This document shows, piece after piece, positions 45,438 to 60,439 of a stretch of DNA of 64,000 nt. Under the pieces are notes generated by a model, which searched no databases, was not told the origin of the DNA, and was given only the letters and a program-made list of their open reading frames with translations. Numbering within the stretch: the stretch's first letter is position 1; each line of letters opens with the position of its first letter. This DNA comes from Valencia hispanica (lineage: Eukaryota; Chordata; Actinopteri; Cyprinodontiformes; Valenciidae): assembly GCA_963556495.2 (NCBI GenBank), contig OY747722.1, forward strand, positions 22,025,001-22,089,000. Direction: 5' to 3'. The position numbers and the translations under genes were made by a program.

Positions 45438-48400
45438 ATTACAAGTGATTGATGAGTTACTTGCAGTACTTGTGTCTATAATGTTATATGCTTTATTAAG
45501 GTCAAGACGTTGGCATCTCTGTGTGGTTTGGCCATGTTCTCTTTGGTGCATCTGGTTACTTGCGCAACATTAGTCGGTGCTGAAGTCAGTGGTAATTTTG
45601 TCGTAGAGATGGTCCTTCAAGACATATTGGACTTCTTTCAGGCACACCGTTATAGGTACGTATACAAATGCAGTGCAGGTAGATCTCAGGTAGAGCTACT
45701 TTGAGCTGATTCAAAGACATAACAGACCCAAGTTTCTTTAGGAGAAGACTTCAAACTATTGTGCATGGTTTGAGTTAAAACTGATTTGGGCTTAAGCTGC
45801 TACCGAATAGTAGACATTTGACTTAACATTAAAGAACATTCTGTGATACCAGGAAATTGTTGGGATAACCTTTAAAATACATATACTATCCAAAGAGGCT
45901 GATTTATTATGAATGGCAATGCCAATAAAATACATATGGCTGGACCTCAATAAAGCTGCATATTCAGGAGAACTGGAAAAAAAAAACATGGAGAGCTTTT
46001 TTTGAATGACTTCCTTTCACTATGTAAAGTAGGTTTTTAGTGAAGCAACGGGTAAGTATATTGCAAGTATATTGCTTGTGATGGGACTTTGTTTGGCATT
46101 TGATAATTTTTACAATCAGTTTATTTTGCAAAGCTAACAATAATTTCGCAAGTTTTCCTTTTAATTTTTTTCCCACATGAAGTTTGCCAATTAAGAATTT
46201 TCCAGTTAATTTGAAACTGCGGTCAACAAGTTTCTTATAGCAATTTTTTTTTCTCAATATCTTAATTATAATGCTAAAATAATATTTTTTTGTTCTTTTT
46301 TTTTTCCTTTATTAACATCTTGCTTATCGTTATTAGATTTTGCATTAACTGTGGGCTGTTTTCAAAATACAATCACCATTTGTTTGATATACATAGTCTA
46401 AATAATTTTGCTAAAGCAATGGCTATTGGCATTTTTTTTCTTCTTCTACTGGAAGCATCCTGATAATTAGAAAGAAATTTAAAAATTTGAATATAATATT
46501 TATATATTGGACAATTTCACATTTATGATAGAATATTTAAGAATATAATTATTTCAACTCTGCTTTAATTTACATAAACAAAGTAGATAGTGGTTTTTAT
46601 TGGGGGGGGTTTAGTCCATGCTTTAACATCTTTCATAAACAGAGTGGGTACATTAAAATGTAGTATATGTAACGCCTTCCACTATAAACTGCCTATTAAT
46701 TTTCACACTATTCTCACATCATTTTCCCCCAAATGCTGCCTGCATAGCTTGCAAATATACTTTCATCTCAGAGAATTAAATTATTTGGGCTAAATTATTA
46801 CATATGGCATGTGTCCCCCATGTTTCTCAGATCTCTTTTACTCAGTCTGCCGTCATGTACTTGTTTTGACTAAAATCAGGAGGCAGGTGGCTGGTTGTTG
46901 TGGTGCTTGCTGTTGCTGCTGTGTGACATGAATATGAAATGACATTCAGAAATGTGTTGTGCAGGCCTGGGAAGCATCCAACACGTCGTGTCCATCTTTC
47001 GCCGTTGCACATCCCTCCCCTGGAGACGCGATAATCAGGGCGAGCCTTTGCGTGAGCAGACAGGAAGCATGTGTGCATGTGCCTGTGAAGGGACCCGTTG
47101 TTCCCCCAGCGGGGGATTCCTGAGGTCAAGGTGTTCACAGATCCAAGTAAACTGCACGAACTACGCCTTGTTTGGCTCAGTGTACACTGAATAAATGGTT
47201 TTATTTCACAACCTCTGCTGGTTTTCTGTAAATATATAATTCAGAAAATGCATCGTTTCATTTCCCCATCTATCTTTCAAGAACAAGCATTTAGGATTAG
47301 GGACCGTTTGGCTCAGCGGTAGCTGAAATTACCTCAGTTCAGGTAAAATATAAATATTTTCAAAGCTGTAATTAACTTTTTTAATAGGCAAACCACAAAA
47401 CTTAAAAGTAGAACAACGGTACCTATAATAACCCTATATAGAAATTCATCTTCTCTTTCATTCATGCAGATGTGGAGCAAAAAAGCACCTTGGGTTAAAA
47501 GGTTTTCTTGACACACTTATGTACCTCGAGAACAAAAGAAAGCGTAGTATTTCCGTTTGTGGTCACATTTCAACGTGTTTCTCTCAAACAACCTCCCGCA
47601 ACGGCTCGGGGCCGCATGTGAAATTAAAAACCATGGGTGACGAGACTGATGCTGCAGCTCAACATGACTTTCAACTGTTAAGCAATATAGTCATTCATTT
47701 GGAGATGCCGGATCCATTATGTGCATGAATCATCATCAGCATGCGTTTCCATCACATTTACTACTCCGGCTGAAATGTGAGTTTTTCAATTTAGGTTTTC
47801 CATTACTACTTTTTTTTGTTAAAGTATTGTTTCTCTCCAGTGAAAATGATTTAATTTTGCATGAGTACATGTTTTGTCCAAAAACGGATTGAATAGTGGG
47901 TGTAATGATAAACTTCTTACTAACCATTGCTTGGAAACATAAATAAAGCAAAATAAATAAGCTGCAGCTGCTCAAGATGTACTCTGTAAAGAAACCAAAT
48001 CCTTTTCTTTTCTACTGTCCTCAATATTTCCTTGGAGTTTCAATAAAAATATAAGGCTAGTCATGTCGAGTTGAGTGTTGCTGGTATGCTATTTTGCAGC
48101 GCAATATGTGAAATGTCAGGGCCATTCAATGTTTGCTGTGCGACCCACAGCAACCTGCAGGATCACGTAAAATATACAAAGATGTACCACAGTATTTCAT
48201 TCTCTTCCCCCTCACACGTTCACACTACTTGCTGGCATGCTCCAACACTCGAGATTCATCCCAGTGGGTGGACAGAACCACTTCCTTATCCACGCTACCT
48301 TGCATAATTTCCCTCTGCACTGCGTGGGGGAACAGGCTGTGCATCATCAGACACAAACTGATGCAAGAGGGCCCTCCCTCAGAAACAAACCTCCAGAGAA

Positions 48401-51400
48401 GGCTGCTCTGCCAATCCCAGAAGAGTCAACGGCCAACCTTCTGCTCCGAGAGCCATGGTCTAGAGGCTAAGACCCCTAAAGCTACAGTCATAGAATTGCA
48501 CAAAGGTCTGAGAGAAAGGTTTGTGCCAGACAGACAAGCAGGATGGCAAGAGGGAAGGATTTCTCTCGAGGTCAGAGCTCAAGATTCTTGGCACAAGCGC
48601 CGTTTCTACTGCCAGCAGGGAGCTGACCTGCTGGGCTTTTAGAGTGTGCGAACCCAGTTGGTCTTTGACATTTGTGAACCCAAAAATAGAAAAGCATAAT
48701 CCATAACACCTAGTGCAGGAAATGGATATTTATAAATAGAAAACTTTGTTAGGTGTCTTTTTTTGCAAGATTTTGTTCATTCTTAGGGTCGGATTTAGGA
48801 CGATGTAGGCTCCTGGGCTAGAGCTAACTTAAGTGCCCTATCCATACAAGTTTTTTTTAAGCATATCATAAGTGGAAGCACTTGTACTTTGCCCATTTTG
48901 TAGTTGTGTTCTTTAGGTTTTCCTTGTGATCATTTGGGATTTGGAATTTCAGTTCCTCTTTTTTATTTTTTCTTCAGTGTTATGGTTACTTTCCCAGCAG
49001 CACCTGTCCCTGTGCTGTTCTATCACATTAAGTCTTGCATTTGTTGCTGCTTGTTGTTTCAGCATCTTCAGCCTATTTATTTTTTACCCAATCCTTAAGT
49101 TCTCCTGGTGGTTCCTAGTTTTTCATCATGTCTCCTCTCAGTTCCCGGAGTAGACGTTTCCCCGCAGTTATTAAAAATTTAATAAAAAGTTTTCAAAGAG
49201 TTCAAGATGCCAAGAATAACAAGTATTGTGGAGAATCTGTGATGCTGTGGGCCTGCGCATTAACAATTGCTATTAATAACTTTTTTTTTTTTTAAAGGAG
49301 TCTTTTGTTTTCTTTTGAGATAAGCAACATGTTTTATGTTACTTATGTTGGAGCACAAAGTTAAACTTTAACCTCCTGTAGATTATTGTCATGAACTCAT
49401 CTCAAACCCCCACACAACTGAGTGATGTCAATAGCTACCAATGCCTGTTGATGAAGATTCAGCATGTTCATACCAAGGATAGTATTAGTAGCTCTTTGTC
49501 ACCTTCTAGTGGTCTTAGTTTTTGCTAATCATGCTTAATTTAGCTATTTTTATGCTAAATACAACAACTAATGTCTATTATTTCTACCATACTCATATTA
49601 TCAGTACCTGGTTAAAGTTTTAGTGGACTTTAGCAAGCTCCATGTTTGTTTGTGTGGACTTAAAATGCTTTTTCCCTGACATGTCTCACAAATAGCTATC
49701 TGCCTTGTAGATAGTCTAAGATAGTAGATAGTTTTAGAAACTTGATAACCCCAACATACAAATCTTTCAAATTCTCTAACACCAAAATGTTTTTTTAATA
49801 TATAATCCCTGAAACTACAGACATGATCAAGTTTAGGCAAAGAGCTGTTTTTCTAACTTGTGAATGTAACATTGGCGTTACCTGAATGTCATGCCTTCTC
49901 GTCTTCCCTTTTTTAAAGAGCGGTAAAGAGAACAGGGCTTCCGTTTTACTTCATATTAGAACTGCAGAAAGAGGAGGAAGTCAGGGATTACTAATTGAAA
50001 GTTAAATGAGCTCACAAAAAGGTTGAATTTTCAATATTTTAGTATTTTTATACGCTAGTGAAGGATACATTTTATATGAGGGATTTTTTTTTTACCACAT
50101 CCCTCCAGGGGTGAAAATAATTGTAAAGGTTACTGTTACTCTGGTAAAAATGTTTCTATATCCTCATCGTTTGCTTCAGTCGGATGTTCTAAATTAGTGT
50201 CAACATATTCTCTTTGCTAACTGCTCTTTTTAGCTCGACCGCAGCCATTCGTTGAGTAAAAGTGGAACATTTGCGAGTTCTGCTGTGGACAGACTCAATT
50301 AGCTGCGTAACACTTCCTGCCTCGGTGCATTTTTATGCAAATTGCATTTACTAAAATGTCACCCAGGAGTAAAAGATAAGAATTAGCATGAATAAAAAAG
50401 ATCCCTAAAACAACTCGTCTGATGCTGATTTTCTCTAACAATTTATACAGGTCTTTTGGTTGGATGTAGTTTTATGCAAAGGAGTGAAACTTTTAAATGC
50501 TACTCTGAGATTCAGCAGACATGGTAACAAAAGTGGGTGGATAAATAGACACATGTTTTCTAATTTTTATGATAATCACAAATTTGCATTGCAGCCCTAA
50601 TAAACTAAGAAAAACAATAACCACTACATTATTAAGGTTGATTATTGTACGAACTTTGAATTTCAGCTTTAAGCTTAGCCAGATGGTTGTTTTTTTTTTT
50701 TTTACCTTGAGAGCAAGAGGTATGAATTGTGCATCAAAATATTAAGTTTCCTTTTATGTTTTATGTATCTGATGTACTATATAACATAAAAAGCAGAGTC
50801 TCCATCTTCAGAGGAACTCTTTCACCCGACAGGCATCATAAAGAAGATTCACAATAATAGCTTTCCATCAAGCTGGCAGTGAATTCTTGTTGTCATATCT
50901 ACAACTATCCATTAAACACCTGCTCGCAGCAGTATTCTTAACCTCTGCTCATTTCTACAGGCAACAATGCTCCCCCTTCGTCAACATTTAGCACAACAAT
51001 TCTGTTCTGTCACCTGTGATAGATGCGCGCGTAAAAAATGCAATATTGGCATCCAAACAATAGGCAAGGCACTATAGTTAAGTATTTCTCCAGAGAAGAC
51101 TAAAATTATGCTGTCTCTCAAGGACACTGCAAGCGAGCATATAAAAAGCAGAAGAAGGAAGGAAAAAAACAGAGACTAAAATGGAAAGGTGAGCGGGAAA
51201 TTGCAGAGCATCCCGTTTTGCTCCCCAGCTGTTTACACAGTGCCGCAGAGGTTGTAAATTTTAAGGAGCTGAAGAGTATTGGGCGTCATCTCCGGCACCC
51301 ATCATTCTTGAAATTACCTCTCTTTTCCCGGTCTCTCAGGAACAGCTCCCAGTTCATTCTGGGGGGTCTCTTTGGACTGTCACTTCAGTGGTGACACTTG

Positions 51401-53595
51401 AGGGGTTCCCATAAAAATAAAAAATAAAATATGTGAAAAACGCTCTGCCATATCTCAGCAGGAGGTGGCTAGACTGGATGTTTGCTTCCCCTGTGATATA
51501 TAGCCCAGTCTGAAAACGTCTGCCTCACATAGACCCTGCTATGCATAATCAGAGACTTTGGGCTTTAAGTGTCGACAACAAAAGTTGTAGAACCTCTGAA
51601 TTTAGGGCTAAGATATCATTTGAGTTTTTTAGATAGACAGTACATGGAGAGATAATTTTAACGGATGTACGCCTTGCATGCTAATACTAATTGGCAAATT
51701 ACATTAGCTTTCTTTGAGATTCTCTTTACCAATTTATAGGAATTTAATATAAAACCAAAAATTTTGTCATCTGTCTCGTGGTTTTTAATTTTGTTTCCCG
51801 CGTATCTCGAATAGAAGATGAATGCATCACGAGAAGTGTTAACCACCTATTGTTAATCAAACCTGCTATCTCGCATGCTAGCTTAGATCAGTTTTCAGTC
51901 TACAACTCAAACATGTCCAAAACAACCAAAAAGAAGAGAACAGTTTGAAATGGCCTCAGGAATGGCTAGAATCACACACAGACTTATCACATTAGCTGCA
52001 TAGGATGAGAACATCATTCTGGACTTGTAGGCTGTTAGATTTTGCTTCACATTATATTCACATATAAAGTTTGTTTTTTTTCTTTATCCAAAAGCATAAA
52101 ATACAAGTTCTCCTCCTTCTCATTCTGACCTTATAGAAATAGTAAATTATTGGGAAAAATTATTCAATTCAGAATTCTTTTCCAGAAGCTAACAAAGTTT
52201 CTTAATATTAAAATTGTGCTCACATTTAGAAGTAACTCATGAAAACTATTTTGATAAGACTGTCCGTCCTACCCGGAGCCAATCTGTCAAGTTGCTCCGT
52301 CAGTATATCTTTTTGATTGTTAATTCTTCACAAGGTCACATAGGAGATCTGGGCCTTCTTCCTAATGGCTAATTATCCTTGCACCATCTTTTATTGAATC
52401 TGACACTTTGAAGGGCTTTCTGTTGGACCTGTTCCTCCTTCTTAATAGTATTGGTTTTTTCACCGATCATATCAGGGCCTTGCATTTAAAAGAAAAGAAA
52501 AAAAAATGATGCTGCCAGCTTTTTATTCCCTCCCGTTCCCATCAACCTCACGGGCTCTCCTCTTTTATTCTTGTCCAAGGCGTTTCTGGGGCTGGCAGGA
52601 TGGTAACTGTAAACACACATCTTCTGGAACGGCAATTATCAAAGGGGGCAGAGTGGGAGAGGAATTGATCCGCCGGCTCGCAGTACAGTAAACAAAGCCT
52701 CTCTGTCCCATGTGTGCCGAGCAATTATGGAGTGCTAGAGGTAGCAGGTTTTGCATGAGCTATAAAAAGACAAAACAGTGGGAGCCGAAAGGTGTCAAAA
52801 AACTTAACTTTAATGATGTGCTGCAGTTATTTTTAATATTTTAATTTTGCTTTAATCTTTTTCACATCCTCGGTTTGTCGCAAAAGTGGGTCAGTCATGT
52901 CTTTTTTTTCAGGGATAATATCATCCGCCAGTGTAAAGTGAATAGCTTTTCAAAGAAAACTAAATGTTTTTGCCAATTCCCTTGTTGCGTTCCTTTTTCC
53001 ACAAACTTAGTTGTCACTTCAGTCTCCCCTATCCGCCATGTGTCATTGCGTTGTCTTTTGTCCCTCTGCCGACGCTATTTATGCAATATTTGATTTAGAT
53101 TGCGATACGGAATGTCCCTGGGCACCCAACAGAGATGGATATATAAATAGCATTTAGGAAAATAAATTGATCTTTGATGCTTGTCCTTCAGGGGGAGATT
53201 ATGTGACATTGGTTACTGTCAACAGTGTGGTCTATTTCTATTTTAGCTGAACGCCATGGGTGAAAACGCACTCATGAGGTCCGTTGGAATCGAAATGAAA
53301 TGGGCTATTACCCTTGAATGGGATTTTTCTGAGGCGATGGAAATGAAAAGAGGTCTCTCATTTGTGCTACACTGATCTGGTTATAGCTCTGATGCACATA
53401 GTCGGAGAGAACATGTGAGGTTAGCATTTATCAATTGTTAAATATGTTTTGAAATAAAGTGGTGAAGATGAAAGACGAGCATCGTGCATTCATGAAGATA
53501 ATCAGGCAGGCTGGAGAGGTATGAAAGGGGAAAAGTAAAGTGTGGAAAAAAATGACTATCCAGACTTTTATCCTTATCCTAAAATCTAGATGTTA
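45438..53595. other. Long stretch without a supported gene
   Basis: About 8 kb with no recognised transposon apart from a weak LTR-like segment near 48900-49190. A 169-codon frame at 48133-48642 has no recognisable motif. The parts 50220-51500 and 52420-52760 look less AT-rich and repeat-poor with ATTA cores and could hold regulatory elements. No tRNA or other RNA gene is supported; the tRNA-like GGCTCAGCGGTAG at 47310 lacks a box B. Confidence 0.5.
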
Positions 53596-55022
53596 TACAG
53601 TGCCTAAAAAAAGTATTCAACCTCTTGGATGTTTTACCCTTTATCTTGCTTTTACAATCATGTTTGACAAAATGTAGCTTTTTTGACTAAAGCCATTTTG
53701 AAAAAAAACCTTTAATGTCAAACTGAAAGCCAGTTTCTGCTAAAGCTACATAAAAATATGTAATATTAAATAACCAAATGCATAAATATTCACTCCCTTC
53801 AAGTCTGCACTTAGTAGATTCACCTCTGGGTCTAATCACACAGCACGAAGTCTGCGTGGATAGGTCTGTCAGGCTTGCACATCTGGACACTGCAATTTCA
53901 ATCTTTTCACCCTTGCAAAATTGTTCAAGCTATGTCAAGCTGCATGGGGATCAGCCGTGCACAGCCATTTCAATTCCTGCCACAAGCTTTCTATGGGATA
54001 GAGGTCTGAGCTTTGGCTGGGCCACCCCAGAACATCCACCTTGTCATTTTCATTTCTGTGTAGGTTTAGCAGAATGCTTCTGGTTGTTCGTCTTGCTGGA
54101 AAATGAGGCTGTAGTCCTCTTGCAGATGGAAACAAATTGTCCTCCAGGGTTTCTCTACATTTTGCTGTATTCCTTTTACCCTCTACCTTTGCAAGCCTTC
54201 CAGGGCCTGCTACCATGATGCTGCCACCACCACCATGTTTCCCAGTGGGGATGGTGTGTTTGTGGTGATGTGCAGCCAAACATAGCATCTTCTCTGGTGG
54301 TCAAAAAGCTCAATTTTGGTCTTGTGAAACCAAAGAACTTTCTTCAGTTTGGTCATGGAGTCCCCCACATACCTTTTGGCATACTCTAGTCGAGCCTTGA
54401 TATGAGTTTTCTTTACCAGTGGCTTTCTTATTGCCGCTCTCCTAAAAAGCTTCAACTTGTTGAATGCAGAGTCTCTCCCATCTCAGCTACTGAAGCTTAT
54501 GACTCATTCAGCGTAGTCATAGGTGCCCTGGTCGTCTTTCTCAATAGTAGCCTTCTTTCACGGCCACTCTGTTTGTGAGGACGACCTGATCTAGGTAGAT
54601 TTAAACTTGTGCCATATTGCTTCCATGAAATAACCTTTTCTCTGATTTACTTGCCATGTTCTCTTGTCCTTATGCTTGAATGTATGTAATGTAGCCAGGA
54701 ATACTGGTTAACCAGTGAATGGACCATCCAGACTTGGGTGTCTGTATAGTACAATCACTTGAGAGACAGTCATTGTATTCAGGTGATGTCCATTCCACTC
54801 ATTATGAGACTACTAGCACAAACTGGCTGGACCGCTGTTGAATTAGGTCAGTCACTAATTTATGTTAAATATTTTTGTCATTAATTTGTAAAAACCTGTT
54901 TTCATTTCACTTAAAAGGGGAAGTTTTTCATTTGTTTGTTTTTGTCAAAGAAGCCAGATTTTGTTGATCCTGATTGAATTGTCAAAGCAATAAAGGGGTA
55001 AATACTTTTTAAAGGCTCTGAA
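53596..55022 (-). mobile_element. Tc1/mariner element with inactive transposase
   Basis: The left end is TACAGTGCCTAAAAAAAGTA and the complement of the right end TTCAGAGCCTTTAAAAAGTA, imperfect inverted repeats of the Tc1 type. The minus strand carries transposase remnants. It is nearly full length (about 1.43 kb, close to the usual 1.2-1.6 kb). A TA target is consistent with the left flank (TTA). Confidence 0.85.
53935..54700 (-). pseudogene. Tc1 transposase (degraded)
   Basis: From the upstream side: a helix-turn-helix remnant (WHKFKST, near 54620), then KPLVKKTHIKARLEYAKRYVG and KVLWFHKTKIELFDH (54455-54210), then IPTGKHGGGGSIM, a short core and WPSQSSDLYPIESLWQELK (54288-53935). In active Tc1 transposases the second block reads WSDET with a catalytic D; here it is WFHKT, so that acid is lost. 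The final catalytic E (in PIESLW) is kept. Several frameshifts and stops occur. Confidence 0.85.
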
Positions 55023-55342
55023 TTCCTCCTTCTGTCCTTTCTTTTTTGTGTGCCTCGCTTCGTTGTGTTCTTCCTTTCTCTCCTTGTCGCTCTTTTCTTC
55101 CTTGTGTACCTCTTTCCCTTCTGTGTGTCAATTATGGTATGTCTGTTGTACTTCCTTGTGTACTTGTTCTGTTCTTCCCTTGTTTCCCAATTTTCTTCCT
55201 CCCTCTCTTCTGCCTTTCTTTCTTCCATTTGTCTTTCTTCCCTTCCTTTTTATTTATCCTTGTCCTACCTCCCTTCTTTCCATTGTTTTTTTTGGGTGTG
55301 TTTGTCTAACCCCATTCCTTCGTTCTGTGTGGCTTACCTTGC
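55023..55342. repeat. Polypyrimidine-rich segment
   Basis: About 320 bases of CT-rich sequence link the Tc1 right end to the CTTT tract. Imperfect CTTT and CCTT words suggest it is an older, degenerated part of the same expansion. Confidence 0.6.
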
Positions 55343-56248
<906 letters not shown>

Positions 56249-56259
56249 CTCTCCTGCCT

Positions 56260-56760
56260 CGCAGAATCTTGACACATCAATCCATATGAAGTCTCTTTAT
56301 AAGCCCTATCTGATCTCCACCTCCTCTCCACTTCCCAGCTGCACATGAGTAATTGAGATCATCTCCCCGGAAGATCACTGTCAGCAGAAAGGCGTCACAA
56401 GGATCGCAGAAATTTCAATTATCAATATGCCATTTAATACATCGCCACCAGGCTAAACAGCCTGGCGTCTCGACAGGCCGAGATGGAGAATGTTATTTCT
56501 CAAAAGCATCAGCAAGATAGCTGCAATTTGGCTTTGTAGTGTAGCGTGGTTCTAACCGGCCTATATCAATCACGTCATACTTTAAACCTTTGCTTTCGCA
56601 TGGCCAGTCAAGCTGGCGTGCTCACAGGGTGATCACAAAAGCTCAGTGCCATTCTTAAAGTTGTGTTTGATTTCTGTGATTAAGAAGTAACACGCACTTT
56701 CTTGGATTTGACAGCATGAATGCCTTTGATTTCTCGTCAGGATATTGATGTCAGGGCACA
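56260..56760. other. Candidate conserved non-coding element
   Basis: Immediately after the microsatellite lies a repeat-free, balanced-composition stretch with AATTTCAATTATCAATATGC, CATTTAATACATCG and GTAATTGAGATCATC, and a small inverted pair CCAGGCT/AGCCTGG at 56448-56465. It has no coding frame. The call is by composition and motif content only. Confidence 0.3.
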
Positions 56761-57264
56761 GATATGATTGTTCTTGGACTGTACCTTGGCTTTGAAAGAT
56801 ACACTAATCCACAATTTGGTGCGTATTGTTAAATCTTAACTCACCTGGTATTGATTGTTGGTTGAACCAAAAAAAACTGTATTTTTTTTGTGGCCTTTTT
56901 ATCATCTTCTGCCATCTTTGCGCAGCAGCTTTCAAATTCTACTGTGACATGGAAAGCAACAACTCCCAAACAATTGGCAGAAGATGACCAGTTTTTAGAT
57001 CTTAATGTAAAACTGGCTTCCTGGTAATATAGCTGCCAAACAGTGAAGTTCCTGCCCCTAAAGCCACCTGCTTCTATAAACAAATGTGCTAGCTGCGCAG
57101 AGTTTTTATTTCCATAGTTTTAGCTAAGTTTGACCAAAAAAAATGGGTTCAAAGAAGTCATCATGTTTGTCTGTCATGTACCCTGCCATTGTTGTTGCAA
57201 TTTACTATGCTGTACCGGGTAGTAGCCATGCATGTGTGTGTGTGTTTGTTGGAAATGTCTCTTG

Positions 57265-57640
57265 CTGTGGTCTGCTAAAGTTCCAATCTTAGAAATGGCT
57301 CAGTAAACCGCTCCAGACTGACAGATGTTACGACTTTGTATCTCTTCTGTTCGTCTTCAATGTCTTTACGTTATGCCATGATGTGTTGCTTTTTGCATTG
57401 TTTTAGCTTACTGTACAGTCTTGAGAATAATCAGGCCCTGGTGTAATTTAACAAGAGGAGCCATTACTTTTTCACATAGGTTTTGGTCATTTCCCTTTAA
57501 AAAACTTAAAGCATGATTTTAAAAGCAGAGTTTTGTATTTGCTGAGTTCATCTTTGTTGTCTAAGAATCCTAAATGTTTAAGTATGACAAAAGGCCAAAA
57601 ACGAAAGACATTTGAATGCTTTTCACAGTGTTGATGGGAC
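57265..57640 (-). mobile_element. Tc1/mariner fragment, third copy of the 18815 family
   Basis: The plus strand shows TTAGAAATGGCTCAGTAAACC, CTCCAGACTGACAGATGTT, AATCAGGCCCTGGTGTAATT, CATTACTTTTTCACATAGG and, near the end, CTAAATGTTTAAGTATGAC. These are the right-half words of the same Tc1 family. It is truncated on the left. Confidence 0.65.
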
Positions 57641-57654
57641 TAGATTTTTGACAT

Positions 57655-57800
57655 CCATCTATTATATAAACCCACTTATCTTTGCAGGGTCACGGGGGAC
57701 AGGGGCCCATCTCCTGCAGTCATTCGGAGAAAAGCAGGATACATATTGGATAGGTCACTAGTCTATCACAGGGCAACATAGAGACACACAGCACAAACGT
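57655..57800. repeat. Widespread fish interspersed repeat, short copy
   Basis: The order CACTTATCTTTGCAGGGTCA, GTCACTAGTCTATCACAGGG, CAACATAGAGACACACAGCA follows the copy at 41585-41885. Only the left half is present. Confidence 0.65.
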
Positions 57801-60439
57801 GCTCTGAATTCTTTACATTTAGAGTCAAGTTTTGACTTGGTGGTTGAAGCATAACCAAAGCTACAAATATTTAGTGCAGCAAAACAGTCTTAAAATTCAA
57901 ACGCTGCATGAGTACTGTACTTCAGCTCATACATATAAAAACAACAGCTAGCATGTTTTAGAGTGTGGTTGCTGCTGCACAGCAGAAATGGCGACGAGTG
58001 AAGCGGTAAGTAGTTGCACTCAATAAAAGATAAATCCTTTAGGCGGAAGAGTGCCTCTAAAAAAAAACCTGAAAACTGTGGCTCAACGTGGTAGTGCTGC
58101 ATCAGTAGAACACTGAAATCTCTTCTCTCATAATATCTTGATTAGCTGGAGGTATCCTTTCCGGATAAGGAAGGACAAAAACACCTTAGCTGCCGAGGGA
58201 TGAGTAGCTGAAGATGGAGGAGGGGGGGGGGGGGCTTTGTGTGCACATCTGAGAGTGTGTATGTGTTGACAGGTAGATGGACAGGTGCCTGTATTCATGT
58301 GTCTGAACCTGTCTGTCAGCTGCCTGCTATTCTGGTTGGAGTGTGTAGCTTTCTGTGTGTGTCTGTTGGTTTAGGCTGTCACCGCGTTCTGATCATGGTT
58401 CCATCTTGAGACTTAAGCTGCCACCATTAAGCAGGGAAAGGATTCAAGCAAGCAGCGTTCTAGTGGGAATTTTTAATTTTGCATGATTGTATAACAGAAC
58501 CACACTGTTTGTACCTCTTAAATTTGTAATTCTTTGCTGTGACTTGTAGTGACAGATGAACTATGACTGAAACAAAATGAGAAAAAAAACTGGTGATGAC
58601 TAATGATATAAATATTCATGATGAGATTGAGGGGAATTTCTGTGCCCTGTCTCATGGTGATTCACCACTTCGGAGACATTTCTCTAGAGGTTAAAATTTT
58701 AAAACATGCTGTTTTTTTTTGTAGTGAAGCCAGAGAATCTAAGCTGCAAAAATTCACAATCAGGGCAACATAGATGCCTGTTGATTCTGCCATTCAAGAC
58801 TTTCCAAGTCTATTTTGTTTGTGCTAAGAAGCCAAGAAGAGGTTGTTTTTTTATTACATCTAAAAATCATGGTTTCTCACTAGTCAGTTCACCCCATGCT
58901 AATGCATACCCTCATTTCATATCTGTACATCGCAATTTTCTCCCTTTGTAGTTGAATTGTGTACCTGTAAATAAACCATTTTGTGCTAATCTGCTGAAAC
59001 CATGGTTTATTTTTATTGTAGTCAACGGTGGTGTCTCTGACATAATAAGTTAGGTGGAGCACAACTCAACAGCTATTAGCAGCAACTAATTCATCTGTGA
59101 TGCATAAAATGTGACTTTGATATTAAATGAACCACATAAAATAGCTCAAACCAACACACAAATGATTATTTATATAAATGTAATTGAAGAACGAAACCTT
59201 TTTTAGATATGAAACTACAATTAATGGTTTACACCAGTGTTGTCAATTTTTTTCAACAAAACAAATGCAGATCTCTCATCTGGGCAAACTTTTCTATAAC
59301 TGTATAATGTTTCAAAAGAAAACCTTAAATCTATGATGATCTTTCAACGTCCTTGAACAATGTTAAAATCCACTGGCTGGTGACGTCCCAAATCTCTCAT
59401 TTGCTATAAGGTGCTATATTTAGATTTCCTCAAAAAAAATTTACTTCATTCATTTTTTGTCTTGGTAGTTAGCAAGGATAACTAACATTAGATGGCTGCA
59501 CACTTCTATCCAACAGAACGTAAACATGAAGTGTGCTATTCCGATATTTTAATACCAGTAATGCACAAACAACTTTCGCACTTGGTAAAACGGGGCACAT
59601 CACTTCCTTCCTGTTTGGATCCCTGTGGTTTGATAACGGGTTCTCAGCTTAGCGCCGTGGCATTTATGCCCCAAGGCTGTCTACTGAGCGCACGCTGGGC
59701 ATACGCACTGATTTCAGATGTTCATTATTTCAACAAATGTTGACGAGCCGACCCAATCTCTGGTGCCTCAAGAGGATATGAGCTACTGAGCTTGTCTGTA
59801 TTCTGGCAAAGACATAGATATTTATACGCAGATGTTTACAGTATAACAGAATAAACAGAAAAAACAGAATGATGTGCCCAAACAAATGCCGAGACATCAC
59901 AGGTAGTGAAATATTTTATTGAATAAATGGAGATAAAACCTCCTAAAATTGTTCAATTCGCTGGCATGTCATTCAATTGTGGATTATTCTCTGAAAACTG
60001 AATCACCATATTAGGCCTGACTCATATGTTATATATACTGAATATAATCTAATATTACATATTATGACCCTAATCAAGCCAAATGACTCTAATTCATCTC
60101 TTGGTGGTAGATATTATTTATTGGAGACATGTAACCATTTTTTCTTACAAAAGACTATGACTAGAATATACAGAAATTACTTCAAATTTTGTGTGGTCAA
60201 AGCAGGTACCAAGTTGCCTCCTGGTAGGTATAAATTAAAGATTGGTCGATAAAGCTGATATCTGTTCTCTCTGTATAATAACCAAATCTCAGTGTCATTG
60301 AAAAGTGAACACATCTAATTACTTGAAATTTAAAGAGAAAATAAACAGTTATTCCTAAAGCTACCCTAATAATGTGATCAGAGAGAGGGAATATTTGACC
60401 ATCTTGCAGTTCCGCTCATAACAGAGTTACACAAAGAGC

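Noticed and set aside
47303..47345. tRNA-like GGCTCAGCGGTAG
   Set aside because: No box B or cloverleaf follows within the required distance.
48133..48642. 169-codon frame without interruption
   Set aside because: Neighbouring frames are open too, no domain or signal is visible, and no splice context supports it. It is probably chance in a less AT-rich region.
58215..58240. G-run as a G-quadruplex regulatory site
   Set aside because: A single homopolymeric G-run of about 15 bases without gene context is not enough to call a function.
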